From Paenibacillus cellulosilyticus (lineage in GTDB: Bacteria > Bacillota > Bacilli > Paenibacillales > Paenibacillaceae): a stretch of 64,000 nucleotides of DNA. The stretch spans positions 1 to 64,000 of the forward strand of contig NZ_QGTQ01000016.1 of the NCBI RefSeq assembly GCF_003182255.1. Reading direction: 5' to 3'. How positions within the stretch are numbered: position 1 is the first letter of the stretch; each line of letters opens with the position of its first letter. Shown one piece after another: positions 34,243-42,404 of this stretch. The translations under genes were made by a program, and so were the position numbers. Below the pieces are notes generated by a model. It saw only the letters and a program-made list of their open reading frames with translations, had not been told where the DNA came from and made no database searches.

Positions 34243-35702
34243 CGATCCGTACCAAGCTGCTGCTGTTCATTCCGCTGCTCGTCCTGCTCGTCGGATCGAT
34301 TACGCTCCTGCTATTCCGCAGCACAAACGTCGTGCAGCGAAGCTACGACCAAATGATGGAACGGCTGCTGCTGTACAAACAGGCTGCACAAACATCGAAC
34401 CAGTTGCTGCAATCACTCTACAGCAATCGAGATGACCCGACCGATGTATCTGCGGCTCAGCTGCTCCAGCTGAAGATCGAGCTTAACAGGCTGCAAGCCC
34501 AACTGCTGGGAAATGGCTTCAGCCTATCGACCGCCTCCGAATCGATCGGCTACGCTCAAATGCTCGGTACGCTGCTCGACCAAACGCAGGCTGCACTTGC
34601 CTCCACTACGCCTGCAGAAGCGCTTGCGCTATACGAAAAAGCAGAAGATACGGCTGGTTTCATTTACGAGCAAGGCAGCCAGCTGATCGATATGGAGCTG
34701 GAAGCGGATCAGCCGGTCTTCCACCGTATCCAGCAGGAAAATGTCCAGCTCCTTCGTCTCGGCGCAGCTGTCCTCATCGTCGAAACCGTGCTCGCCGCCC
34801 TGCTCGCGCTCTGGATCTCGCGCAGCATCACCCGCCCCATCGGCATGCTCGTCGAATCGGCGGGGCGCATCGCCCGCGGCGAACTTGAGGCCGAGCCGCC
34901 CCAGCTTGCCCGCCGGGATGAGCTCGGCATGATGGCCGAGGCTTTCAGCGGCATGCTGGGCGGGCTGCGCGAAATCGCACGGCTCGAGCGCGAACAAAGC
35001 GAGCAGCAGCGGCTGCTCGGCGAATTGGAGCTGCGCTCGCTGCAGAGCCAGATTCGGCCGCATTTTCTATTCAACTCGCTTAATGCACTAGCCAAGCTGG
35101 CTTTAATCGAAGGGGCCGAGCGGACAAGCGATCTCATCGTGTCGATGTCTTCCCTGCTTCGCTACAACCTGCAAAGCCTGGACCGCCCCGTCACCCTGCG
35201 TGAGGAGCTGGCTCATGTCGATGCCTACATGACCATTCAGCAGGCACGGTTCCGCGAGCGAATCACCTTCGAGCGTCATATCGACGAACGAGCGCTCAAT
35301 ACGATGCTGCCGCCGCTTACGCTGCAGCCCATCGTCGAGAACGCCTTCGTTCATGGCGTTGAGGAGCTGGAGCGAGGCGCTGTCATCTCACTGTCCATCG
35401 AGGTCATACCAGATGACCAAGCTGTTCGAATTACCGTAGCCGACAACGGCAAAGGGATGGCCGAGCAGGTGCGTCGTCGGCTGCTGCAAGCCACATCCGA
35501 CGATATTCATAATGCTGCTGCGAGCAGCAGCCCCCCGCCTTCGAATACAAAAGCTTCACAGTCCGCTGGACTTGGCATGCGCAACGTGTTCCGCAGGCTG
35601 GAGCTGTTTTTCGGTGAACGTGAATTGATCGCAATCGATAGCGCACCAGGACAAGGCACGCGCCTCACCATTACGCTGCCTGCGGTTAGTAAACCACATT
35701 AA
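34239..35702 (+). CDS. Sensor histidine kinase of the three-component system
   Basis: A 487-residue membrane kinase. Helices at about 5-27 and 170-192 enclose a roughly 140-residue, mostly helical external part without an obvious ligand-binding domain, which fits a kinase that listens to a separate binding protein. A HAMP segment (RSITRPIGMLVESAGRIARGE) precedes the His_kinase domain with the phospho-acceptor in LQSQIRPHFLFNSLN and an ATPase domain (LQPIVENAFVHG, VADNGKGM, SAGLGMRNVFRRLE). It overlaps the binding-protein gene by four bases, so the two are translationally coupled. The response-regulator gene follows after about 110 bp. Confidence 0.93.
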   Translation: MTIRTKLLLFIPLLVLLVGSITLLLFRSTNVVQRSYDQMMERLLLYKQAAQTSNQLLQSLYSNRDDPTDVSAAQLLQLKIELNRLQAQLLGNGFSLSTASESIGYAQMLGTLLDQTQAALASTTPAEALALYEKAEDTAGFIYEQGSQLIDMELEADQPVFHRIQQENVQLLRLGAAVLIVETVLAALLALWISRSITRPIGMLVESAGRIARGELEAEPPQLARRDELGMMAEAFSGMLGGLREIARLEREQSEQQRLLGELELRSLQSQIRPHFLFNSLNALAKLALIEGAERTSDLIVSMSSLLRYNLQSLDRPVTLREELAHVDAYMTIQQARFRERITFERHIDERALNTMLPPLTLQPIVENAFVHGVEELERGAVISLSIEVIPDDQAVRITVADNGKGMAEQVRRRLLQATSDDIHNAAASSSPPPSNTKASQSAGLGMRNVFRRLELFFGERELIAIDSAPGQGTRLTITLPAVSKPH

Positions 35703-35812
35703 TTCGAGTCGTGAACAATAATGCGGAGACTTGCATCCGAATGCCTTGTTGATGCTTAATGAAGTTTATGACTTATGCGGCTAACGCAAGCAAGAAAGGA
35801 GGAACTGCCGTT

Positions 35813-37207
35813 ATTTACCGACTATTAATTGCCGATGACGAGGCACTTGAACGGGAAGGGCTGGAGTGGATTGTTCGGCGTGCAATGCCGGATGCGTTCC
35901 AGATGATTTTTGCCGAAAATGGCCGTCGGGCGCTGGAGCTGGCCGAGGAGCACCGCCCCCATATCATCTTCATGGACATCCATATGCCCGGCATTCAAGG
36001 CCTTGATGCGCTTCGGCAAATTCGGGACCGGATGCCCGATACGAAGCTGGTGCTCGTTACGGCTTATGATTATTTCGCCTATGCGCAAGAAGCGATAGCG
36101 ATTGGCGTGAAGGAATATATCGTGAAGCCTGCCAGCCGCGAGCAGATCACTTCGCTGCTGCAGAAGCTCGTCCAAGAGCTGGACAACGAGAAGCAGGCGC
36201 GCAGCGAACGGCTGCAGCTGATCGACCGGTTATTCGAGCTGGAGCCCATTATGGAGAATGAGCTGGCGCTCATGTTTATGGTCGACCAGGTGATCGGCGC
36301 CGAGGCGGAGCAGCTCGCGGAATGGATTCGTTTCCCGCTCGAAGGCGGCTTCGCCGTTGTCGCGGCGTGGCCGGAGCTGCCGCCTGAGTCAAAGGATCGG
36401 CGCGCCTTGTTCGAGGAAGTGCGAGCATTCGCCAAATCGCTTGGCCAATGCTTGGTCAGCTCGATCATCGACCGCCATATGGCGCTGTTCTTCCCGACTC
36501 CGAAGGAGAGCACAGCATCGGCCCCGAATGCCGGCACGATCGGTCAGCGGCTCGCCCAATGGACAGCCGATCGGCTCGGCCAGCCCGCTTCAATCGGCGT
36601 TGGCGTGCAGCACGCCGGCGTTGAAGGGCTCCGCCGCTCCTACGTGGAGGCGGTATTCGCGTCCTCCTGCTGCGGCAGCGGCGGCGGACTGTGCCTGTTC
36701 GCCGAGTTGCAGCGCAGCGGACCTGGCGGCAGCGCCGCCCCTGCTGCGATGAACAGCAGCGGCGGCATGAACGCGGACTTGGCGGAAGGCTCTGCCGTCA
36801 GCGCGGACGAGGCGACGAACGCCTACGTCATGTCCGCCCTGCGGCGCAGCCGCGAAATGCGCGAGCACCAGACGATCTCGGCGCTGGATCGCGCCAGACG
36901 CTACATCGAATCGCGCTTCACGGAGGAGCTGTCGCTGGAAGAGGTGGCGGACCACGTGCACCTGAACTCTTTTTACCTAAGCAAAGTATTCAAGCAATAT
37001 GTCGGTGAGACGTTCATCGACTACCTTACCTCGCTGCGCATTAAGCGGGCGAAGCAGCTGATTGAGGACGATGCGCTCAGCCTGAAGGAGATATGCTTCG
37101 AGGTGGGATATAAAGACCCGAACTACTTCAGCCGAGTGTTCAAGAAGGTCACGGGAGTCACCCCATCGGACTATCGGGCGAGCGGCTCGAAGGGCAGCGA
37201 TTCGTGA
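35813..37207 (+). CDS. YesN-type response regulator with apparent ATT start
   Basis: A 464-residue regulator. The receiver domain has IADDE, the phospho-acceptor aspartate in IIFMDIHMPGIQG and the lysine in EYIVKPAS; the last 100 residues are an AraC-type DNA-binding domain (LSLEEVADHVHLNSFYLSKV, FEVGYKDPNYFSRVFKKV). A middle segment (about 290-360) is Gly/Ala/Ser-rich. In family members the protein begins M-Y-R-L-L-I-A-D-D-E; here the same point is coded by ATT, and a perfect AAAGGAGG lies ten bases before it. In-frame ATG codons 54 and 45 bases earlier (35759, 35768) have no comparable site, so a rare ATT start, a recent ATG-to-ATT change or a sequencing error are the options. It probably activates the symporter gene downstream. 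Confidence 0.82.
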   Translation: MYRLLIADDEALEREGLEWIVRRAMPDAFQMIFAENGRRALELAEEHRPHIIFMDIHMPGIQGLDALRQIRDRMPDTKLVLVTAYDYFAYAQEAIAIGVKEYIVKPASREQITSLLQKLVQELDNEKQARSERLQLIDRLFELEPIMENELALMFMVDQVIGAEAEQLAEWIRFPLEGGFAVVAAWPELPPESKDRRALFEEVRAFAKSLGQCLVSSIIDRHMALFFPTPKESTASAPNAGTIGQRLAQWTADRLGQPASIGVGVQHAGVEGLRRSYVEAVFASSCCGSGGGLCLFAELQRSGPGGSAAPAAMNSSGGMNADLAEGSAVSADEATNAYVMSALRRSREMREHQTISALDRARRYIESRFTEELSLEEVADHVHLNSFYLSKVFKQYVGETFIDYLTSLRIKRAKQLIEDDALSLKEICFEVGYKDPNYFSRVFKKVTGVTPSDYRASGSKGSDS

Positions 37208-37365
37208 CAGCGGATGCGTGGGAAGAGGACATTTTTGTGCTGGCAGGACAAAATAGTGATAGCGCTCGGAATCGTTAGCCAATAACCGATCGGACGATTC
37301 GAAATGTGCGGCAACCTAACAATATAGTGCTGTTCATCGTTCCCTTCGCGCGGCCATCCCGGTGC

Positions 37366-37371
37366 TATAAT
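37366..37371 (+). promoter_or_regulatory. -10 box of the sugar symporter gene, no clear -35
   Basis: A perfect TATAAT lies 73 bp before the symporter start. Nothing resembling TTGACA occurs 15-19 bases upstream, which suits an activator-dependent promoter, presumably driven by the adjacent YesN-type regulator. Confidence 0.55.
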
Positions 37372-37443
37372 GAGTGACGCCGCCCCCCTAGCTTCTTATA
37401 CAGGCGGTTCATTCATTATTCAAAGAGAAGGAGCATGAACCCT

Positions 37444-38859
37444 ATGGCTGCCCCTATAACTGCAACTCAATCGCAGCACAACCATATCGCTGAAGACAGC
37501 GGAATCAACATGAAGTTCGTCACGCTCACATCGATTATCGCCGCGCTCGGCGGACTATTGTTCGGCTTCGATACAGCCGTCGTCTCCGGTGCGGTTGGCT
37601 TTATGCAGGATCACTTCAGCTTGAGCGAAGTACAGGTCGGCTGGGCCGTGTCCAGCTTGATCGTCGGCTGTATTGTCGGCGCTGGCGCATCCGGCATCAT
37701 AAGTGACCGTTATGGCCGCAAAAAAGTGCTGATCGCTGCTGCGCTGCTGTTCATCATCGGTTCAATCGGCTCGGCGCTGCCGAGTACGTTTACGGGTTAT
37801 GTTATTTTTCGCATGATTGGCGGTCTCGGCATCGGTATTACGTCCACCCTCTGTCCGCTGTACAATGCAGAGATCGCGCCGACGCGCTACCGCGGACGTC
37901 TTGTCGCCTTCAACCAGCTTGCAACGGTAACAGGTATCTTCCTGACGTACTTCGTTAATAATGCCTTCGCTTCGATGGGCGACGATGCTTGGGACGTCTC
38001 GACCGCTTGGCGCTGGATGCTCGGTGTTGGCGCTGTTCCTGGCGCGATCTTCATGGTGCTGCTGTTCCTCGTACCGGAAAGCCCGCGCTGGCTCATTAAG
38101 CAGGGCCGTGCGGAGCAGGCGCTCGATATTCTGGTTAAAATCCATGGTGAGAGCGGCGCCCGTCAAGAAGTGCTCGACATCAAGGAATCGTTCAAGCAGG
38201 AAACCCGCGGCTCGCTGCGCCAGCTGTTCAAGCCAGGCCTTCGTACCGCACTCATCGTTGGCGTTGTTATCGCTGTATTGCAGCAAGTAACGGGTATTAA
38301 CGCGGTGCTGTACTACGCGCCGGAGATTCTGAAAGAAACAGGTGCAGGCACAAACGCCGCGCTCGTCCAAACGATTCTTGTCGGTCTGATCAACGTTGTA
38401 TTCACGATTATCGCAATCCGTCTCATCGACCGGGTTGGCCGCAAAGCGCTGCTGCTGATCGGCTCCGGACTGATGACGCTGTGCTTGCTGTTTATCGGAT
38501 TTGCTTTCCATACCGGACATACGTCAGGTGTACTCGTGCTCATTCTGCTGCTCGTCTACGTAGCCGCGTTCGCGATTTCGCTTGGACCTGTCGTCTGGGT
38601 GCTGCTCGCGGAGATATTCCCGAATCACATTCGCGGTCGCGCAACGGCAATCGCATCGATGGCGCTGTGGGCAGCCGACTATGTCGTCTCGCAGACGTTC
38701 CCGCCGATGCTGAAATCGGTCGGCGCCGCATCAACGTTCTGGATTTATGCGGTAATGGGTCTCATCACGGTCGTCTTCACATGGCGTATGATTCCTGAGA
38801 CAAAAGGCAAATCGCTCGAGGAAATCGAGACGATGTGGAAATCTGGCGTTAACCACTAA
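37444..38859 (+). CDS. Sugar/H+ symporter, MFS sugar-porter family
   Basis: A 471-residue, 12-helix transporter of the XylE/AraE/GalP family. Signatures are GGLLFGFDTAVVSGA in helix 1, the loop DRYGRKK, PESPRWLIKQGR after helix 6, QQVTGINAVLYYAPEI in helix 7, a second RVGRKALLL-type loop and the closing PETKGKSLEEIE. It imports a monosaccharide, probably a pentose or hexose, with protons. The start ATG 37444 is preferred because GAAGGAG lies ten bases upstream; an ATG three codons earlier is only one base from that site. It follows the three-component sensor genes on the same strand. Confidence 0.94.
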   Translation: MAAPITATQSQHNHIAEDSGINMKFVTLTSIIAALGGLLFGFDTAVVSGAVGFMQDHFSLSEVQVGWAVSSLIVGCIVGAGASGIISDRYGRKKVLIAAALLFIIGSIGSALPSTFTGYVIFRMIGGLGIGITSTLCPLYNAEIAPTRYRGRLVAFNQLATVTGIFLTYFVNNAFASMGDDAWDVSTAWRWMLGVGAVPGAIFMVLLFLVPESPRWLIKQGRAEQALDILVKIHGESGARQEVLDIKESFKQETRGSLRQLFKPGLRTALIVGVVIAVLQQVTGINAVLYYAPEILKETGAGTNAALVQTILVGLINVVFTIIAIRLIDRVGRKALLLIGSGLMTLCLLFIGFAFHTGHTSGVLVLILLLVYVAAFAISLGPVVWVLLAEIFPNHIRGRATAIASMALWAADYVVSQTFPPMLKSVGAASTFWIYAVMGLITVVFTWRMIPETKGKSLEEIETMWKSGVNH

Positions 38860-38876
38860 ACGGTTCCTATATATAC

Positions 38877-38924
38877 AAAGCGGTCAACCTCTCCCCTTGC
38901 GGGATTGGATTGACCGCTTTTTTG
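38877..38924 (+). terminator. Terminator of the symporter gene
   Basis: AAAGCGGTCAA (38877-38887) pairs with TTGACCGCTTT (38910-38920), followed by further T residues. Confidence 0.88.
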
Positions 38925-38943
38925 CGCTTGCTAGTAACGTCCA

Positions 38944-39549
38944 TCATGGTTCAAAACTTGCCGCTTCCGCTTCCGCCTCAGCCCGCTCCCGATAATACTC
39001 GATCTCGAGCAGCGCGCAGCGGACGGTCTCGAATTCATCATGCAGCGCAGGGTTCGTGTACACCTGCCAGTATCCTTCTTCACCCGCGATGACGGCTTCC
39101 CGCAGCAGCGTGGCGCTGATTGGAATGTCCGCACGCGGAACGGCCAGCTGATGAATGCCCGCTATCGCATCCTCTGGAAACCACTGCCCCCGTTCCTCAT
39201 CGTCGCCGGCGATCATCAGGTCAAGCGGATGGAAACCACGGTCAATGCCGTATTGCTTCGCAGCGCCCAGCAAATACATTCCCCACGCAGTGCTGTGGTC
39301 GCCCTCATGCGAGTAATCCGTGAGCGGAGCCAGCTCGATCCGATTGCCGTACACTTTGCGCAGCAGACGTGCACGGAGCTCGATATCCAGCGGATTGCGT
39401 ACCGTCCCTCGCAGCTGTGCGGAGCCGACCAGCACCAGCACTTTGTCACACACATCCAGCGCCGCATCTATCATTCGTTCGTGACCGATATGCAGCGGTT
39501 GGAATCGTCCTAGAATAAAACCATACCGATAAGGCTTGCTCGTCGGCAT
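38944..39549 (-). CDS. nadM: Nicotinamide-nucleotide adenylyltransferase (NadM-like)
   Basis: A 201-residue nucleotidyltransferase predicted to join nicotinamide mononucleotide and ATP into NAD+. The (H/T)xGH motif is present in GRFQPLHIGHERM and the second signature in ISATLLREAV. Length and the GRFQPLHxGH start match the NadM group rather than the bacterial NadD type. It lies downstream of the nicotinamide phosphoribosyltransferase gene, whose product would supply NMN. The ATG is preceded by AGGAGG. The C-terminus is Glu/Ala-rich. A cytidylyltransferase with another substrate is possible but less likely given the neighbours. Confidence 0.88.
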   Translation of the reverse strand: MPTSKPYRYGFILGRFQPLHIGHERMIDAALDVCDKVLVLVGSAQLRGTVRNPLDIELRARLLRKVYGNRIELAPLTDYSHEGDHSTAWGMYLLGAAKQYGIDRGFHPLDLMIAGDDEERGQWFPEDAIAGIHQLAVPRADIPISATLLREAVIAGEEGYWQVYTNPALHDEFETVRCALLEIEYYRERAEAEAEAASFEP

Positions 39550-39580
39550 CGGCAGCGCCTCCTGTTCATGAACATAAGCT

Positions 39581-39602
39581 TATAGACTATCAATAATAAT
39601 TA
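39581..39602 (-). promoter_or_regulatory. Putative NrtR operator before nadM
   Basis: On the minus strand this reads TATTATTGATAGTC preceded by ATTA and followed by TATA. The 14-mer is identical to the left half of the site before nadV, so the same regulator probably binds both. Confidence 0.55.
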
Positions 39603-39656
39603 CGTCTTCAAAAAAAGTGTTGCTTCGTGATCAAAAGCGGACTATTTGAACATCCT

Positions 39657-41060
39657 CTATAGATACTGTTCCGCAAGCGCAGCGATTTTCCTCTCAATGG
39701 CAGCCGATAATTTGATCGCTTGCTGCTGTGGATTTTGCACCCGAATCCGATCGCGTACTTCGTTCCAAAATGCTGCCCCAGCAACCATCATATGCGGTTT
39801 GCCCGTTCCGTCGTGCTTGTAGATTGTTTCGTATACTTCCTCGCCGTTCGTCTCTTCACCCTCATGGGCGATCGCTGTCAGCTCGCCTTCCACTCGAACT
39901 AGCCGCACGCGGCCCGGAATGCTCCGCTTGATTGCTGCCATCGCGAACTTCATCCGATCCTTGCCGTTGCTGTACGCCGTCTTCATCGCCCATCCATACG
40001 TATCGCGGTCGATATGATTGTAGAAGCCCGATCCCACGCCATATGCGACGAACGCCAGCGGCACGCCTTCTGCCTCCAGTCTTGCATCGTACCGCTTCAC
40101 CTGCTCGAAGTTCATCCCTTCGCCGATAATAACGCCAACTGCATCAAGCAGATCATTCGCCTGAGCGACCCGGTAAATCGCAATCGCCTGCTCCAGCACA
40201 TCGCCGCTGTCCGGACGCATCACAATCCGTACGCCCCGCTGACGTGCACGACGGCCAAGCTCCGGCAAATACAGCTCAATCACGCGGTTCGCATCATACG
40301 TATCGATGACGAGTGCAACGATCTTCTCGCCTGCATCCGCCGTCGAGTCGATTGCATGCATGAAGCATGCCAGCTCATCGTCATACTGCTGCGTCACCTT
40401 ATGCGCCAACGCCGCGATGCTGCCGATCACAGCCTGAGGCGTATGATGCGTCGTGTGAAAATCGTCCGTTCCCTGCAGCGATAGATTCCACGCCGTTCCC
40501 GCCCAGTACGCATCCTCCAAGCCCCGATGTCCGCGGAATCCGAAGCTGTGAATGCGCCACAGGAAACCATCGTCTGCGCCATGCTCCGCCTGCTTCGCCT
40601 CCAAGTAACGGCGCATGTGGAACGCCTCCGTCGCGCATCCGCTTGGGAAGTACGCATGCATGAACATGCCTTCCCACCACGTCACCAGCTCACCGAAGCC
40701 TTCAACTGTATTGTACACTTGGGCAAAAGGCGTACCCGCCGGGCACCAAGTACCTTCCGGTACCGACTCCACCGCGATCGGCGCATAGCCGTTGCATTCG
40801 CTCACCACTCGGCGGAACAGCTCCGATGGAAAAGCCAGACCTTGCATTGCCGCGCAGCGCTCGGCTTCTACGACATGCGCCTCCGTGATCTGGATCGACA
40901 GCAGTTCCGTTACGGTCTCGCGGAAGCCATACAGAATCATTCCTTCCTTGCGGTTGTACAGATGGCTCACTTCCCAGTCCATATTGCATTTGAGCCGAGC
41001 ATGCGACAGATTATAGCTGTCCGTCAGAAGCAGTGGATTATTGCGAAGTGTATTCAACAT
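39657..41060 (-). CDS. nadV: Nicotinamide phosphoribosyltransferase (NAMPT/NadV)
   Basis: A 467-residue phosphoribosyltransferase that would convert nicotinamide plus PRPP to NMN. Matching features are the N-terminal NNPLLLTDSYNLSHARL, HSFGFRGHRGLEDAYWAGTAW, the FHTTHHTPQAVIGS segment, MRPDSGDV (PRPP-site loop) and GSGFYNHIDRDTYGWAMKT with the Lys-rich C-terminal lobe. Length fits the NAMPT group (about 460-490 residues) and is longer than nicotinate enzymes of the PncB type by motif pattern. The start is ATG 41060 with GGAGG eight bases upstream; the frame opens five codons earlier without a site. It lies between nrtR and nadM, making a compact two-step salvage route to NAD+. Confidence 0.9.
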   Translation of the reverse strand: MLNTLRNNPLLLTDSYNLSHARLKCNMDWEVSHLYNRKEGMILYGFRETVTELLSIQITEAHVVEAERCAAMQGLAFPSELFRRVVSECNGYAPIAVESVPEGTWCPAGTPFAQVYNTVEGFGELVTWWEGMFMHAYFPSGCATEAFHMRRYLEAKQAEHGADDGFLWRIHSFGFRGHRGLEDAYWAGTAWNLSLQGTDDFHTTHHTPQAVIGSIAALAHKVTQQYDDELACFMHAIDSTADAGEKIVALVIDTYDANRVIELYLPELGRRARQRGVRIVMRPDSGDVLEQAIAIYRVAQANDLLDAVGVIIGEGMNFEQVKRYDARLEAEGVPLAFVAYGVGSGFYNHIDRDTYGWAMKTAYSNGKDRMKFAMAAIKRSIPGRVRLVRVEGELTAIAHEGEETNGEEVYETIYKHDGTGKPHMMVAGAAFWNEVRDRIRVQNPQQQAIKLSAAIERKIAALAEQYL

Positions 41061-41091
41061 AGTAATGACCTCCAATGAATGTTTAAGATTA

Positions 41092-41120
41092 TATTATTGA
41101 TAGTCGATATGACTATATAG
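41092..41120 (-). promoter_or_regulatory. Putative NrtR operator before nadV
   Basis: The site joins two modules: TATTATTGATAGTC, shared with the nadM site, and GTCGATATGACTATATA, which differs at two positions from GTCAATATGACTTTATA before nrtR. ATAGTC...GACTAT forms an inverted repeat. Confidence 0.65.
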
Positions 41121-41142
41121 ATGGTTTGAAATATATCCGAGC

Positions 41143-41922
41143 TTAGAAAAGCCCGGAATTATAAATCGAGATGCGCGGCTCGTAGTCGGTATAGACATAC
41201 AGCTGTGCGGGGCGGTTCGAGTTCCGATCGGTTGTCTTTGGCTGACCATCCGCGGTCACCGCTTCACGGATGAGACCTTGTCTCGCCTTTGTCGTCAGCA
41301 GGTTGCGCTTGAAGTTCGCGATGTCTTCCTCAAACGATGGCACGACCGTCTTAATAATTTGGTACAGCTCTCGAATCGTGAATTCCTCCGGCAGAAACTG
41401 CTTCGCAATCGTCGTCGTCATCATCTTCGTCTGCACATAAGTGAGTGCGTCCTGCAGCAGCTCGTTGTGATCAAAGGCAAGCTTCATCTTCAATGCCTCT
41501 TCGAGTGGGAACAGCCTTACCTCATCGGCATCCGTGTCAGCCGCAAGCTTCAGCAGATAAGCTTCCTTCACGAGCGTACAATAGAGGACGGAAGGCATCC
41601 ACCCGCGTGGATCGCGTCCCGGATAGTAGACCGTCTTGATCTGCTCGATCATGACGTTGCGATCAACGTTCGTCTCCTCCTTCAGCTCGCGGTACGCTGC
41701 CTCCAGCAGCGTCTCCCCTTCCTTCGAGAACCCGCCTGGCAGCGCCCAGTAACTCGGGTAGGCTTCAGAGGATGCACTGCGCCGAACGAGCAGAACGTCG
41801 AGTCTGCGATCGGCGAGCATTTTATAATTGCCTTGCTTCGCGTGCGATGTAATCGTGAATATAGCGATGTCGACCGGCAGTCCGTCCGGTGACCGGTATT
41901 GTGTTGGTTGTTGGTGTGTCAT
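41143..41922 (-). CDS. nrtR: NrtR-like Nudix transcriptional regulator of NAD metabolism
   Basis: A 259-residue protein with an N-terminal Nudix domain and a C-terminal winged helix, the NrtR architecture. The Nudix box reads GGFSKEGETLLEAAYRELKE followed by ETNV: the REXXEE acids are kept, but the usual glycine near the end is Asn, so catalysis may be weak. The winged-helix part contains EEFTIRELYQIIKTV and KRNLLTTKARQGLI. NrtR proteins repress NAD salvage or synthesis genes and sense ADP-ribose or NAD. AAGGAGG lies ahead of the ATG. Its genes nadV and nadM follow on the same strand, each with a related operator. Confidence 0.9.
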   Translation of the reverse strand: MTHQQPTQYRSPDGLPVDIAIFTITSHAKQGNYKMLADRRLDVLLVRRSASSEAYPSYWALPGGFSKEGETLLEAAYRELKEETNVDRNVMIEQIKTVYYPGRDPRGWMPSVLYCTLVKEAYLLKLAADTDADEVRLFPLEEALKMKLAFDHNELLQDALTYVQTKMMTTTIAKQFLPEEFTIRELYQIIKTVVPSFEEDIANFKRNLLTTKARQGLIREAVTADGQPKTTDRNSNRPAQLYVYTDYEPRISIYNSGLF

Positions 41923-41962
41923 GCAGCACCTCCTTGATGTTTACAGTATACGCCAATTGAAT

Positions 41963-41987
41963 TTATAATGTCAATATGACTTTATAA
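41963..41987 (-). promoter_or_regulatory. Palindromic operator before nrtR
   Basis: A 25-bp inverted repeat: outer arms TTATAA...TTATAA and inner arms GTCA-ATA-TGAC. It lies 41-65 bp upstream of nrtR and shares the GTC(A/G)ATATGACT core with the nadV site, suggesting autoregulation. Confidence 0.7.
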
Positions 41988-42058
41988 AATAGTTGAACGA
42001 CCTTCCCGTATCGATATCGATCTATCTGACCGTCATTACGATAGCCCGACTCCATGGA

Positions 42059-42255
42059 TTAAGTGTGGCTAAGTCGCGCTTATCGGTCATTCGCCGTCAC
42101 ACTCAGCAATTTAAGTATGGTACATCCTCTCTTATTCACCTATTGAATACCTGTTTACCTGCCTCAGCTCCACAGTAAGCGCGAATGTACACACTTATCT
42201 GTTGTTGCGGATGCAATTGGATGAGATAAGCGTGGTTGGACCACTCTTATCGGAC
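42059..42255. repeat. Array D: four degenerate palindromes near 51-bp spacing
   Basis: Inverted-repeat cores beginning TAAG and ending CTTA start at 42060, 42112, 42176 and 42227 (spacings 52, 64, 51). The clearest is GATAAGCGTGGT-TGG-ACCACTCTTATC at the last position. The rest of the 480-bp gap between nrtR and the next gene holds no credible reading frame. Confidence 0.6.
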
Positions 42256-42298
42256 ATCTGACGTCCCCAATGGTTCCAACACATCAGTTCGACGCGAA

Positions 42299-42352
42299 AT
42301 AAAAAGCGCCAATCCCCATGTCCGTCCTACAAGGACGTGGAGACTGACGCTT
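42299..42352 (-). terminator. Terminator of the SLH surface-protein gene
   Basis: On the minus strand a 20-bp arm starting AAGCGTCAGTC pairs with its partner ending GGCGCTT (19 of 20 pairs, some G-U), followed by TTTTTATTT. Confidence 0.85.
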
Positions 42353-42404
42353 CGTTCATGAAGTCCTTACTCTAAACCACCGCCACTGAATCGCGCCTAT
42401 CTCA

